A program made the position numbers and the translations under genes. Below are positions 50,729 through 58,869 of a stretch of 58,869 nt of DNA, piece after piece. Location: contig DBXP01000015.1 of NCBI GenBank assembly GCA_002309575.1, forward strand, positions 1 to 58,869. Reading direction: 5' to 3'. Numbering within the stretch: position 1 is the stretch's first letter; each line of letters starts with the position of its first letter. The stretch comes from a bacterium UBP6_UBA1209 (GTDB lineage Bacteria > UBP6 > UBA1177). Below the pieces are notes generated by a model. That model did no database searches. It saw only the letters and a program-made list of their open reading frames with translations, and was not told the origin of the DNA.

Positions 50729-52300
50729 TTATTTTCCGAAATTGATATCAAGGGACGGTCCGCTGCTGCCGCCGCCGTTGCCTGCCACTCCGAAGTAGAT
50801 GCCGACACCGACGCCTGCCGCTACTGCGACACCGACTATTGTCCAAAGCCACCACTCTTTATAAACAGGCTTTTTCTCTTTTGATTTGTCTTTGTCCTGC
50901 TGCGCGGGCTGCTCTTCTATGAGACCGAGCGCGCCGGCCTCCTCCATCGCGAGATCGGCGATAGCCTTGTATTCGTAGGAGTCGCCTGTCAGATTGTCGT
51001 TGAAGCTCTTCAGCTCGGGTGTCGCCGCTGTAGCTGTGAGCGGAAGCGTAGCCTCGGCCTTTTTGAAGCTTCTCTTCTCTTTGTTGACCATGTAGCCGGT
51101 GTATTTGACGTTTTTGCCATCAAGGGTCGCGTAGGTCACGAGAACGTAGTCGACACCGAGCTTTTCTGCGATATCGGTCGTCTTTCTGAGCATCGAGATG
51201 GTGCCCATTTCGCTCTTCATACCGTTCGTTTCGGAGAGAAAAGAGGATGCTGCACCGATTTTCGAGAGACGCTGATCGACGATTTTCATCTTCCTTTCGG
51301 TGAGGGTAATAACGCCGCCGGCATCCTTGAAGCCGTTTTTGTGGATCCTGTAATAATGGTTGCCGATGCTCTGCTTGATCAGGGTGAGAGGTGTCTGACC
51401 GACGAATTTTCCGTCCAGGAAGACATCCGCGCCGTTCGGAGCACCTGAAAACTTGATCGAAGCGTTCGACTTTGCGGCATAGTCATCTTTGATTTCGTTG
51501 AAATAATCGACTACCTCCGGAGCGAACGAGTCATCGATCGAAGCGTCCGGGTTGATCGAGATGTAGGCTCTCATAAAGGGGTCAGCCTTGGAATCCTCCT
51601 CGGCCATTTTGTAACATGCGGCGGTGTAGAGGATCACTTCGCTGAGAAGCGTGTAGTCCGTAAGCTTGTCAAGGTTGCCTTCGAGGCTTCTGAGAGCGTT
51701 TTTGAAACGGATCGTCGCGTCGTCCGTGTTGAGGTCGTTGTAGAAGGTTTTGCCTCTTTCCAGGCTCGATTTCGCCGATTCAAGAGCCTTCTCAAGGGCG
51801 TCTCTGTCGGAGAAGAGATCGGCTTCGGTGTTGACGAAGTCGTAATCCTTCGACTCGGCAAGCGTTGCTACGGTCGATGAAGCGATTTTTGAAGCCTTCA
51901 GCTCGGTCGAAGAGCTGTCATAAAGCTGAACTGCGATGAGCTTGTTGCCTGCGCCTGCGGATTTTTCGCCGATGGTTTCGATAGACGAACCTGATTCCTC
52001 TTCGGAATCTTCGCTGTCAAGCTTGTCGGATTCCTCTTTTCCCGACTCTTCGGACTCCTCTTCATCCTCTTCGTCTTCGTCGTAGTTCTTTTTTGCACTT
52101 TTCTTTTTAGGAGCCGGTTTCTCCTCTTCCTCCTCCTCTTCTTCCTCTTCGTCCTCGGATTCTTCATCCTCCTCAAGGCCCAGATCGAGCTCTTCAAGCT
52201 CAAAGTCGTCGGCACGGAGAGTCGATATCGAGAATCCGCACGGAGTCATCGAAATAAAAGAAAAAGTAAACAGAACCAGCCACGCTACCAATGATTTCAT
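50729..52300 (-). CDS. PEGA-domain membrane protein with acidic N-terminal stretch
   Basis: The 523-residue protein has a signal peptide, then an extremely acidic low-complexity region rich in E, D and S (about 35-110). A domain of unknown fold follows (about 120-280). A PEGA domain at about 290-345 contains ASIKFSGAPNGADVFLDG and VGQTPL. A C-terminal helix (WWLWTIVGVAVAAGVGVG) ends the chain apart from a Gly-rich tail. Similar PEGA proteins with a C-terminal helix are common in Myxococcota. ATG at 52300 has GGAG upstream; the longer frame to 52360 would cross its promoter. It may help anchor or sense the envelope; the function is unknown. Confidence 0.8.
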   Translation of the reverse strand: MKSLVAWLVLFTFSFISMTPCGFSISTLRADDFELEELDLGLEEDEESEDEEEEEEEEEEKPAPKKKSAKKNYDEDEEDEEESEESGKEESDKLDSEDSEEESGSSIETIGEKSAGAGNKLIAVQLYDSSSTELKASKIASSTVATLAESKDYDFVNTEADLFSDRDALEKALESAKSSLERGKTFYNDLNTDDATIRFKNALRSLEGNLDKLTDYTLLSEVILYTAACYKMAEEDSKADPFMRAYISINPDASIDDSFAPEVVDYFNEIKDDYAAKSNASIKFSGAPNGADVFLDGKFVGQTPLTLIKQSIGNHYYRIHKNGFKDAGGVITLTERKMKIVDQRLSKIGAASSFLSETNGMKSEMGTISMLRKTTDIAEKLGVDYVLVTYATLDGKNVKYTGYMVNKEKRSFKKAEATLPLTATAATPELKSFNDNLTGDSYEYKAIADLAMEEAGALGLIEEQPAQQDKDKSKEKKPVYKEWWLWTIVGVAVAAGVGVGIYFGVAGNGGGSSGPSLDINFGK

Positions 52301-52332
52301 TTTTATCTCCAAGTAAAAAATAAAAGCCAACA

Positions 52333-52360
52333 AGTATAATAAAAAGGGAGCATTAGTCAA
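52333..52360 (-). promoter_or_regulatory. Promoter of the PEGA-domain gene
   Basis: On the minus strand TTGACT (52355-52360), 16 bases, TATACT (52333-52338), about 32 bases before the start codon. It is back to back with the rpoN promoter. Confidence 0.6.
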
Positions 52361-52406
52361 AAAATTAGCGGAATTTTAGACGAAACAAAAAATATAAGCA
52401 AAAATG

Positions 52407-52434
52407 TTGCCAAAGCACGGCAAGCTTCTAAAAT
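52407..52434 (+). promoter_or_regulatory. Promoter of rpoN
   Basis: TTGCCA (52407-52412), 16 bases, TAAAAT (52429-52434), about 22 bases before the start codon. Confidence 0.55.
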
Positions 52435-52456
52435 CCCGCCAGCTATGGAGGGGCGA

Positions 52457-54028
52457 ATGGAGCAGGTCTTAAATCAGGGGCTGAAACAAAAACAGGAACT
52501 TGGTCTGAGACTGTCTCAGAAAATGACGCAAAGCCTCGAAATACTTCAGAAAAATTCCCTTGAAATAACCGAAGAGATAATTCGCGAGCAGGAGAACAAC
52601 CCGTTTCTCGAGGTCGTAAGGCCGGATCAGTACGTCGATGCCTTTTCCGAGATGGAGCCCGACAGAGCTGTGCGTGACAGGGAACGTGATCTGCAGGACC
52701 GCGAGCTTGCCGACGCTCCGGTCGAGGTCTTTGACGATGCGGCGCCTCTCAACTTTGACGATAGAAATGCCGCTTCGGCCGATGACGGATTTTCGGTGCA
52801 TGAATACGAGGAGCTCGAGGCCAACACCTTCGAGGGTGTCAGGATGAAGAGCTCGAACGATGCGGATGACGACATAAACCTTGAGCAGTTCGTCAGAGAG
52901 GAGAAGACGTTCGAGCAGAAACTGGAGATACAGATCGGGCTGACTGATAACCCTGATGTGATAAAAAATATAATGGTTTCTATGTGTTATAGTCTGGACG
53001 ACCTCGGTTTTCTGCCTGCTCCGGACGAGGAGCTCGCCGAGAGGTTCCGGGAGCCGGTCGAGAGTGTCAGGGAGGCGAGAGAGCTTCTTAAACGTATCGA
53101 TTCTCCGGCGCTTGGATGCGGCAGCAGGAATCTGACCGAATATCTGAAGTTTATGATCCTTGAATCGGGGACGCTCTCTCTTGGCGGCAGCATGTCCGGG
53201 CTTGCCGAAAGGCTCTTCGGCGACGAATCGCTGATCTCGCTTCTGGAGGGCAAGGCCTTTGCCAGACTCAGCTCGAAGCTCGGCGCGACATACGAAGAGC
53301 TGGGCGAATTTCTGACGCTTGTGCAGAACAGGGTCTCTCCGTTCCCCAAAAAAGGTTTCTCGAGGGAACTTACCCAGCTTGTCAAGGAGGATATCGAGGT
53401 CCGCCTGGGAGAGGAGGGCAACCTTGAAGTCAAGTACAACAACCGCATCCTGCCGATGGTCAGGATCGACACGGAGGCCTACAGCCTGATGAAGTCCGGG
53501 AACCTGACTGCCGAGCAGAAGGATGAAAACAGGAGGCTTTACGACAAGGCGGCCAACATCGTCTCCAGTCTGGACGACCGTGAAAAGACGATCGTCAAGG
53601 TCACAAGAAGCATCTTTCTGCATCAGATCGACTTCATGAGGCACGGCATAGACTTCATAAAGCCGCTCACTCTGGAGATCATCGCCCGTGAGATCGGCCA
53701 TGATATTTCAACGGTTTCGAGGGCGACCAACGGAAAGTACGTAAAGACTCCGTTCGGTCTCTTCGAGCTTAAATTTTTCTTCGCGAAGCAGGTGAAGGAC
53801 AATATGGCGACAAATCTGCGAGTCGATAAGAAAATAGCTGAAATCATTGAAAATGAAGATAAAAATTCGCCGCTCAGCGACGATGAGATCGCACTGCGCC
53901 TCAAGGAAGAGGGGATAGAAATCGCAAGGCGGACTGTTGCAAAGCGTCGGACAATGCTGAAAATACCGAGTGCTCACGAGCGGAAAAATGATTTCCGCTT
54001 TACTTCGGGGAGAAGTGTCAATGTGTAG
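52457..54028 (+). CDS. rpoN: RNA polymerase sigma-54 factor
   Basis: The 523-residue factor directs RNA polymerase to -24/-12 promoters and needs AAA+ activators. Region I is the Gln/Leu-rich start (LRLSQKMTQSLEILQKNS), region II is acidic (about 55-130), and region III contains the core-binding domain and the helix-turn-helix DISTVSRATNGKYV. The RpoN box is ARRTVAKRR at 490-498. ATG at 52457 follows GGAGGGG; the codon at 52445 is less likely. ptsN begins inside its last codons, which is the usual rpoN neighbourhood. No sigma-54 activator gene is in the window. Confidence 0.95.
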   Translation: MEQVLNQGLKQKQELGLRLSQKMTQSLEILQKNSLEITEEIIREQENNPFLEVVRPDQYVDAFSEMEPDRAVRDRERDLQDRELADAPVEVFDDAAPLNFDDRNAASADDGFSVHEYEELEANTFEGVRMKSSNDADDDINLEQFVREEKTFEQKLEIQIGLTDNPDVIKNIMVSMCYSLDDLGFLPAPDEELAERFREPVESVREARELLKRIDSPALGCGSRNLTEYLKFMILESGTLSLGGSMSGLAERLFGDESLISLLEGKAFARLSSKLGATYEELGEFLTLVQNRVSPFPKKGFSRELTQLVKEDIEVRLGEEGNLEVKYNNRILPMVRIDTEAYSLMKSGNLTAEQKDENRRLYDKAANIVSSLDDREKTIVKVTRSIFLHQIDFMRHGIDFIKPLTLEIIAREIGHDISTVSRATNGKYVKTPFGLFELKFFFAKQVKDNMATNLRVDKKIAEIIENEDKNSPLSDDEIALRLKEEGIEIARRTVAKRRTMLKIPSAHERKNDFRFTSGRSVNV

Positions 54029-54470
54029 AGTCAGTGATTATCTGAAGGAAAATCTGGTCTTTTGCAATGTGGAGCTGAAGAGCAAGGAGGAACTTTTTGC
54101 TTTTCTGGCCAAAAACGCGGGCGCTGCCGGCGATGTCCCGGAGGAGAAGATCCTCGAACACCTGAAGGGGCGCGAATCCTACGGCTCGACAGGAATCGGC
54201 AGGGGCGTAGCTATCCCGCACTGCAGGATCTCGGGATCGAACGAGGTGCTGATCCAGCTTGTTTCGCTCAGCGAGCCGATAGATTACGGCAGCCCGGACG
54301 GAGAAAAGGTGAGACTTGTCTTCATGCTGATCGTTCCGGAGGGAAACAACCAGCTCTATTTGAGGTTGATAAGCAAAATTTCGGTGGTTTGTGCGAACCG
54401 GATCAAGAGAGCGGCTCTGTTTTCGGCGAAAAATGCCGCGGAGCTCATGAATCTGGTTCAAAAAATATAG
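54021..54470 (+). CDS. ptsN: Nitrogen-type PTS IIA protein
   Basis: The 149-residue PTS EIIA(Ntr) domain accepts phosphate from an NPr-like carrier on H67 (GVAIPHCRI) and regulates nitrogen, potassium or envelope functions. It carries EKILEHLKGRESYGSTGIG before the active site and LVFMLIVPEGNNQLYL after it. The ATG overlaps the rpoN stop by eight bases. rpoN-ptsN is a widespread pair, although here hpf (ribosome hibernation) and rapZ-like genes usually found with them are not present. Confidence 0.9.
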   Translation: MCRVSDYLKENLVFCNVELKSKEELFAFLAKNAGAAGDVPEEKILEHLKGRESYGSTGIGRGVAIPHCRISGSNEVLIQLVSLSEPIDYGSPDGEKVRLVFMLIVPEGNNQLYLRLISKISVVCANRIKRAALFSAKNAAELMNLVQKI

Positions 54471-54497
54471 CTGTTTACGCTTTTTTAGGAGGAAATC

Positions 54498-57485
54498 ATG
54501 GTTTTCAGAGTCGAAGTCGGATTAAAGGCGAGCTCAAATTCCGATCTGAAGGATGCTGTCGGACTTTCATGGAAAAGAAGGATCAAAACAGATCTCGGTA
54601 TCAGTCTCGAAGATGTCAAAGTACTCAAAGTTTACCTCTTTGACTGCCGGAAAGTGACGCAGGAAAACATTGTCAGCTTTGCGACCGAGGTCCTTGCCGA
54701 CCCGATAACCGAGGTCTTCGAGACCCGCGAGATACTTGCCGACAACTACGATTTTGACTGGATCGTCGAGGTCGGATACCTGCCGGGAGTTACTGACAAT
54801 GAGGGAAAAACGGCGCTCTGGGGCCTGAAAACTTTTCTGGGTTCGGTCGAACCTGACGATATGGTGTTCTCCGGAAGAAAGTTCCTGCTTCGCGGAAAAA
54901 TCTCCGAAAAGGATGTCAAAAAGATCGCCTCGGATCTGCTGGCGAACGGCGTGATCCAGCGTTATTCGATCCTCAGCGCGAAAGAGTGGCGTGAAGGCAA
55001 GAGGATCGGCAACGAGGTCCCTCGTGTCAAAAGTCATACCGAACCGAAGGTCGAAAAGATCAGCCTTGACCTCTCAGACGAGGAGCTCATGCAGCTTTCA
55101 CGTTCGAGAGTTCTGGCTCTCAACGGTGATGAGATGAGGGCTATACGCAATCATTTCAAAGAGTTGAACCGTGAAGCAACCGACTGCGAAATCGAGGTCA
55201 TCGCGCAGACCTGGAGCGAGCACTGCAAACACAAAATTTTTGCGGCGGATATCGATTACAAGGATACGGTGAACAACTCCGAGGAGACGATCCACTCGCT
55301 TTACAAGAGCTACATCAAACGCACGACTCAGGAGCTCCGCGACGAAAAACCGTGGATAAAATCGGTCTTTGACGACAATGCCGGCATCATCCAGATCGAT
55401 GACGACACGCTGTTCGCGATGAAGGTCGAAACACACAACTCTCCGAGCGCCCTCGACCCGTACGGCGGGGCTTTGACGGGCATCGTCGGGGTCAACCGCG
55501 ATATCATCGGCTGCGGAATGGCGTCGAAACCGATTCTCAACACTGATGTCTTCTGCTTTGCCAGCCCCTACTTCAAGGGCGAGCTCCCGCCGAAGCTCCT
55601 GCATCCCGGGAGGATCTTCCGGGGCGTCCACCGCGGCGTCAAGGACGGCGGCAACGAGAGCGGTATCCCGGTCGTGAACGGCTCGATCTATTTTGACAAC
55701 AGATATATCGGAAAGCCTCTTGTATTCTGCGGGACAGGCGGTCTGATGCCGGTAACCGTGAACGGGAAGAGCTCCTGGAAAAAGGAGGCTAAGCGCGGTG
55801 ATCTGGTCATCATGTGCGGCGGCAGGGTAGGCAAGGACGGCATCCACGGGGCAACCTTCAGCAGCGAGGAACTCCATGACGGCAGCCCGGCGACGGCAGT
55901 CCAGATCGGCGACGCGATCGTCCAGAAACGTATGCTCGACTTCATCCTCGAATCACGCGACAAAGATCTTTACCACGCGATCACCGACAACGGTGCGGGC
56001 GGTCTCAGTTCGAGTGTCGGCGAGATGGCTCAGCAGACCGGCGGCGCAAAAATCTTCCTCGAGCGTGTCCCGCTCAAGTACGAGGGCCTGCAGCCGTGGG
56101 AGATCTTCATCTCCGAGGCTCAGGAGCGCATGACGCTTGCCGTCGCTCCGGAGAAACTGGACGAGCTGCAGCGCGTCGCAGATATCCACGAGGTCGAGAT
56201 CAGCGTCGTCGGCGAGTTCACCGACAACGGTTTCCTCGATATCTTTTACAACGATATGCAGGCTGCCCACCTCGACATGAAATTCCTGCACGACGGCAAC
56301 CCGAAATACAAGCTGGAAGCTGTCTGGGACTTCCGCGAGAAACTGCCCGAAAAGGAGTTCAAGCCGCGTGACCGCAGGGATCTCAACAACACGCTGGTCG
56401 ATGTCATCGGCAGGCTCAATATCGCCTCGAAGGAGGACTGGGTCAGACAGTACGACCACGAGGTCCAGGGCAGGAGCGCAGGCAAACCGTTCTGCGGAGT
56501 TGAGCACGACGGCCCGTCGGATGCAGGTGTCCTGAGGGTCTCACCCTTCAAAAAGAGCGCGATCGTCGTCTCGCACGGGATCAAGCCTTCCTTCAGCGAC
56601 ATCGACTGCTACCACATGACGGCGAGCATCATCGACGAGGCTGTCAGGAACGCCGTCTGCGTCGGCGCCGACCCCGATTTTATGAGCGGACTCGACAACT
56701 TCTGCTGGCCGGATCCGGTCTACGACGAGGTAAAAAACAGCGACGGCAAGGCTAAGCTCGCGCAGCTCGTCAGGTCGAACAAAGCGCTTTACGAGTGCTG
56801 CAAACAGTATTCGATCCCGCTGATCAGCGGCAAGGACAGTATGCACAACGACTACGGTTCAGGCAAAGACAAGATCTCGATCCCGCCGACTCTGCTCTTT
56901 ACGCTGATCTCCAAAATGGATGATGTCGAGCGTATGGTTTCGATGGATTTCAAGCATGTCGGCGATAAAATTTACCTCATCGGCGAGACGAAGGAGGAGC
57001 TCGGCGGCAGTGAATTTTATCTCTACCACGGCATCAGGACCGAAGGATACGTCCCGAAGGTCGAACCGCAGCGCTTCATGAAAAACTACAGAGCGCTCCA
57101 CTCGGCGATATGCCGCGGGCTCGTATGCAGCGCTCACGACCTCTCTGACGGCGGTCTTGCGGTCGCGCTTTCCGAGTCGTCGTTTTCCGGTATGCTTGGT
57201 GCCAGGGTCGATTTGACCAAAGTTCTGAAGTCGGCCGGAGTTACCCGCGACGACACGCTGCTCTTCAGCGAATCGAACGGGCGGATCCTGGTTTCCGTTC
57301 CCTCGGACGAGGAGAAACGTGCGGAATTCGAGGAGCTTATGAGCGGCTGCGACTGCCGTGAGATCGGCGAGGTCACCGACAACCGTTCGCTCAAAATCAG
57401 CGGGCTCAACGAAGACTTTGTCGTCGATATCGACATCGCGACCCTCAAGGCGAGCTGGAAAGGTCTTATGGACAAAATGCGGTAA
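54498..57485 (+). CDS. purL: Phosphoribosylformylglycinamidine synthase, long PurL with PurS-like N-terminus
   Basis: The 995-residue enzyme converts FGAR to FGAM in purine synthesis. The first 165 residues look like two PurS-type halves, the second at about 90-165 with WIVEVGYLPGVTDNEG. The synthetase follows, with SEHCKHK (about 239) and VETHNSPSALDPYGGALTG near 310, a linker, and a repeated AIR-synthase pair to about 995. It lacks the C-terminal glutaminase of the 1300-residue large type, so a separate PurQ is needed; none is in the window. AGGAGG precedes the ATG. It stands alone after ptsN. Confidence 0.92.
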   Translation: MVFRVEVGLKASSNSDLKDAVGLSWKRRIKTDLGISLEDVKVLKVYLFDCRKVTQENIVSFATEVLADPITEVFETREILADNYDFDWIVEVGYLPGVTDNEGKTALWGLKTFLGSVEPDDMVFSGRKFLLRGKISEKDVKKIASDLLANGVIQRYSILSAKEWREGKRIGNEVPRVKSHTEPKVEKISLDLSDEELMQLSRSRVLALNGDEMRAIRNHFKELNREATDCEIEVIAQTWSEHCKHKIFAADIDYKDTVNNSEETIHSLYKSYIKRTTQELRDEKPWIKSVFDDNAGIIQIDDDTLFAMKVETHNSPSALDPYGGALTGIVGVNRDIIGCGMASKPILNTDVFCFASPYFKGELPPKLLHPGRIFRGVHRGVKDGGNESGIPVVNGSIYFDNRYIGKPLVFCGTGGLMPVTVNGKSSWKKEAKRGDLVIMCGGRVGKDGIHGATFSSEELHDGSPATAVQIGDAIVQKRMLDFILESRDKDLYHAITDNGAGGLSSSVGEMAQQTGGAKIFLERVPLKYEGLQPWEIFISEAQERMTLAVAPEKLDELQRVADIHEVEISVVGEFTDNGFLDIFYNDMQAAHLDMKFLHDGNPKYKLEAVWDFREKLPEKEFKPRDRRDLNNTLVDVIGRLNIASKEDWVRQYDHEVQGRSAGKPFCGVEHDGPSDAGVLRVSPFKKSAIVVSHGIKPSFSDIDCYHMTASIIDEAVRNAVCVGADPDFMSGLDNFCWPDPVYDEVKNSDGKAKLAQLVRSNKALYECCKQYSIPLISGKDSMHNDYGSGKDKISIPPTLLFTLISKMDDVERMVSMDFKHVGDKIYLIGETKEELGGSEFYLYHGIRTEGYVPKVEPQRFMKNYRALHSAICRGLVCSAHDLSDGGLAVALSESSFSGMLGARVDLTKVLKSAGVTRDDTLLFSESNGRILVSVPSDEEKRAEFEELMSGCDCREIGEVTDNRSLKISGLNEDFVVDIDIATLKASWKGLMDKMR

Positions 57486-57529
57486 CTTTTCCGACCGTAA
57501 CCCTATTTTTTGCCAAAAAGTCAAAATTC

Positions 57530-57558
57530 TTGCCAAAGAGCTCTCTAAACGATACTAT
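57530..57558 (+). promoter_or_regulatory. Promoter of the MFS gene at the right end
   Basis: TTGCCA (57530-57535), 17 bases, TACTAT (57553-57558), about 35 bases before the start codon. A second TTGCCA 20 bases upstream forms a partial direct repeat. Confidence 0.5.
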
Positions 57559-57592
57559 ACCCTGGGTTTTTTATTAATTTGGAGGTTTTTCT

Positions 57593-58869
57593 ATGAACGC
57601 TGCTTCTGTTTTAGCTGTCGCGCTCCTTGTTGCCGGTGTCGTAGCCGCCGGAGTTATTGTCTGGAAGTATGTGAAAGATCTGCACGAATCGCCCCGCGAC
57701 ATGTGGATCCTTTTCGGATACATGGTCATCCAGTATATCGCCTATGCCGCGATGAACCCGGTGCTTACCCTCTGGCTTTCGGCTGACTGCGGTCTTTCCG
57801 ATCAGATGGCCGGCAACTTCATCATGATATGGTCGATCCTGCTTTCGTGCATCGGTATGGTCGCCGGCGCCCTGGTCGATACGATCGGCGTCAGGAAAGT
57901 CATGTTCTTGAGCGTCTTCTTCCTTTTTGTTTCGCGTCTGGCGATGACCTTCATCACAAATCCGGTTGTCGTTTTCATTGTCGGTTTCATTCCGTTCGCA
58001 CTCGGATTCGCGCTTGTCTCGCCCGTTATTTCGGTTTCGATCAAAAGATACACCACGAAGGAGGGTGCGGCGCTCGGATTCGGTCTTTTCTACGTCATCA
58101 TGAACGCTGCTTACGCTGTCGGCGGCTGGCTTATCGACTTTGTCAGAGATACCTTCGCCGAAAGGGATGCTGCTGGTAAAATCGTCAATGAAAATGCTGG
58201 TATAGATCTTCTCGGGATCCATTTTACAAGCTATCAGATGCTCTTCCTCATCGCAGTCGTGCTTACTGTTGTCGGTGCGGCGGTAATATGCTTCATCCGT
58301 GACGGTATCGAAGTTGTTGAAGAGCCTGATGAATCCGGCAAAACGACGGCTAAGATCGTCAAAAAGCCGATCGAACAGCACGGAAGCGGCCTCGACGCGG
58401 TCAAAGGCGCAGCTGTTTCAATGGGCACGAAGATAGGAAGCGCGGTCAAGGAGAACTACTTCTGGATCTTCATCGGCATCCTGACGATCACCCTTTTCGT
58501 CCGTTTCGTCTTTTTCCATCTTCACTATACCTTCCCGAAATACGGGATCAGAGTTCTCGGCGAAGGAGCGAAAATCGGCTCGATCTACGGAGTCCTCAAC
58601 CCGGTCCTCATCATCTACCTAACTCCGCTTGTCGCAGCCTTCACGAAAAAGACGAAATCGTACAAAATGCTTGTCATCGGTTCTCTTGTTTCGGCTGCCA
58701 GCTGCTTTATCGCGGTTCTGCCCGGTACGATGTTCTCTTTCCTCAATGATTCGGTTCTGAGCGAGATCATCTTTATCAAATGGCTCGGAATAGCTAACAA
58801 TATGGCCGACTTGCAGAACTTCTTCGCGCAGAATCCGCTTTCGATGCAGTACTGGTCGCTGATTTTCTT
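57593..58869 (+). CDS. MFS transporter (partial)
   Basis: The first 425 residues of this membrane protein have an extra N-terminal helix (about 5-25). About ten MFS-type helices follow, with the loop motif GALVDTIGVRK near 90, and a charged cytoplasmic loop (about 245-280) in the middle. The frame runs off the right edge with no stop. The substrate is unknown; peptide or drug exporters are possible. GGAGG precedes the ATG. The gene is not similar enough to the MFS gene at 377 for a recent duplication. Confidence 0.8.
   Translation, partial: MNAASVLAVALLVAGVVAAGVIVWKYVKDLHESPRDMWILFGYMVIQYIAYAAMNPVLTLWLSADCGLSDQMAGNFIMIWSILLSCIGMVAGALVDTIGVRKVMFLSVFFLFVSRLAMTFITNPVVVFIVGFIPFALGFALVSPVISVSIKRYTTKEGAALGFGLFYVIMNAAYAVGGWLIDFVRDTFAERDAAGKIVNENAGIDLLGIHFTSYQMLFLIAVVLTVVGAAVICFIRDGIEVVEEPDESGKTTAKIVKKPIEQHGSGLDAVKGAAVSMGTKIGSAVKENYFWIFIGILTITLFVRFVFFHLHYTFPKYGIRVLGEGAKIGSIYGVLNPVLIIYLTPLVAAFTKKTKSYKMLVIGSLVSAASCFIAVLPGTMFSFLNDSVLSEIIFIKWLGIANNMADLQNFFAQNPLSMQYWSLIF

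Noticed and set aside
1..58869. CRISPR arrays, insertion sequences, tRNA and rRNA genes
   Set aside because: No regularly spaced repeats, transposase genes, terminal inverted repeats or tRNA-like sequence were found; all gaps are short.

Overview
The window is a compact, entirely chromosomal stretch from an anaerobic or microaerophilic Gram-negative bacterium. An outer membrane is shown by BamA, a LolCD-type lipoprotein exporter, ExbD, several lipoproteins and C-terminal-Phe barrel proteins. An anaerobic, amino-acid-fermenting life is suggested by rubrerythrin and superoxide reductase, an indolepyruvate:ferredoxin oxidoreductase, phosphate butyryltransferase with butyrate kinase, a His-dipeptidase, an SDR-type threonine dehydrogenase and a secreted M36-like protease. 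CarD, RpoN with PtsN, DUF1844, a PEGA protein with a C-terminal membrane helix, and Asp/Ser linkers resemble deltaproteobacterial or Myxococcota-like lineages. That placement is inference; no rRNA is present to test it.

Layout. 1-4.1 kb: free-Met-sulfoxide reductase (cut by the window edge), MFS and TauE transporters, then a rubrerythrin/superoxide reductase pair. 4.4-9.3 kb: a FabG-like reductase facing an operon in which leuC and leuD are separated by a glycosyltransferase and a SPOR protein. 9.3-14.2 kb: an envelope/lipid operon (CDP-alcohol transferase, nucleotidyltransferase-membrane fusion, ExbD, FtsB-like protein, diguanylate cyclase). 14.3-17.6 kb: a small outer-membrane protein, a DEAD-box helicase and TsaD. 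17.6-19.6 kb: Ptb-Buk. 19.7-24.2 kb: a membrane protein/barrel pair, ThiL, DUF192, small exported proteins and thioredoxin. 24.2-28.8 kb: protease, CarD and a Ca-binding-repeat lipoprotein. 28.8-33.4 kb: LolC-LolD-BamA, then ACP. 33.5-39.1 kb: Gmk, a Rel/SpoT homologue with a degenerate synthetase domain, DapA, PyrK and a TPR lipoprotein. 39.2-43.2 kb: PepD, sulfotransferase, MscL, threonine dehydrogenase. 43.5-47.0 kb: L13-S9, MetK, TrmO, a second CDP-alcohol transferase. 47.1-49.3 kb: IorAB. 49.4-52.3 kb: inositol monophosphatase, DUF1844, a small acidic protein and a PEGA protein. 52.4-58.9 kb: RpoN-PtsN, a long PurL, and an MFS transporter cut by the right edge.

How the genes work together. 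Secreted protease, dipeptidase, threonine dehydrogenase, IorAB and Ptb-Buk form a plausible route from peptides to 2-oxo acids, acyl-CoA, acyl phosphate and ATP. LolCD, BamA, the lipoproteins, two CDP-alcohol transferases, the glycosyltransferase and MscL serve the envelope. Many promoters share a TTGACA-like -35 and a TAxAAT-like -10 separated by 16 bases.

No intergenic gap exceeds 300 bases; the largest, about 265 bases before rplM, holds the rplM promoter and short A/T-rich palindromic sequence. I saw no rRNA, tRNA, CRISPR array, insertion sequence, integrase or attachment site. Start codons were moved from the longest possible reading frame where a Shine-Dalgarno sequence, promoter position or family alignment favoured another start.
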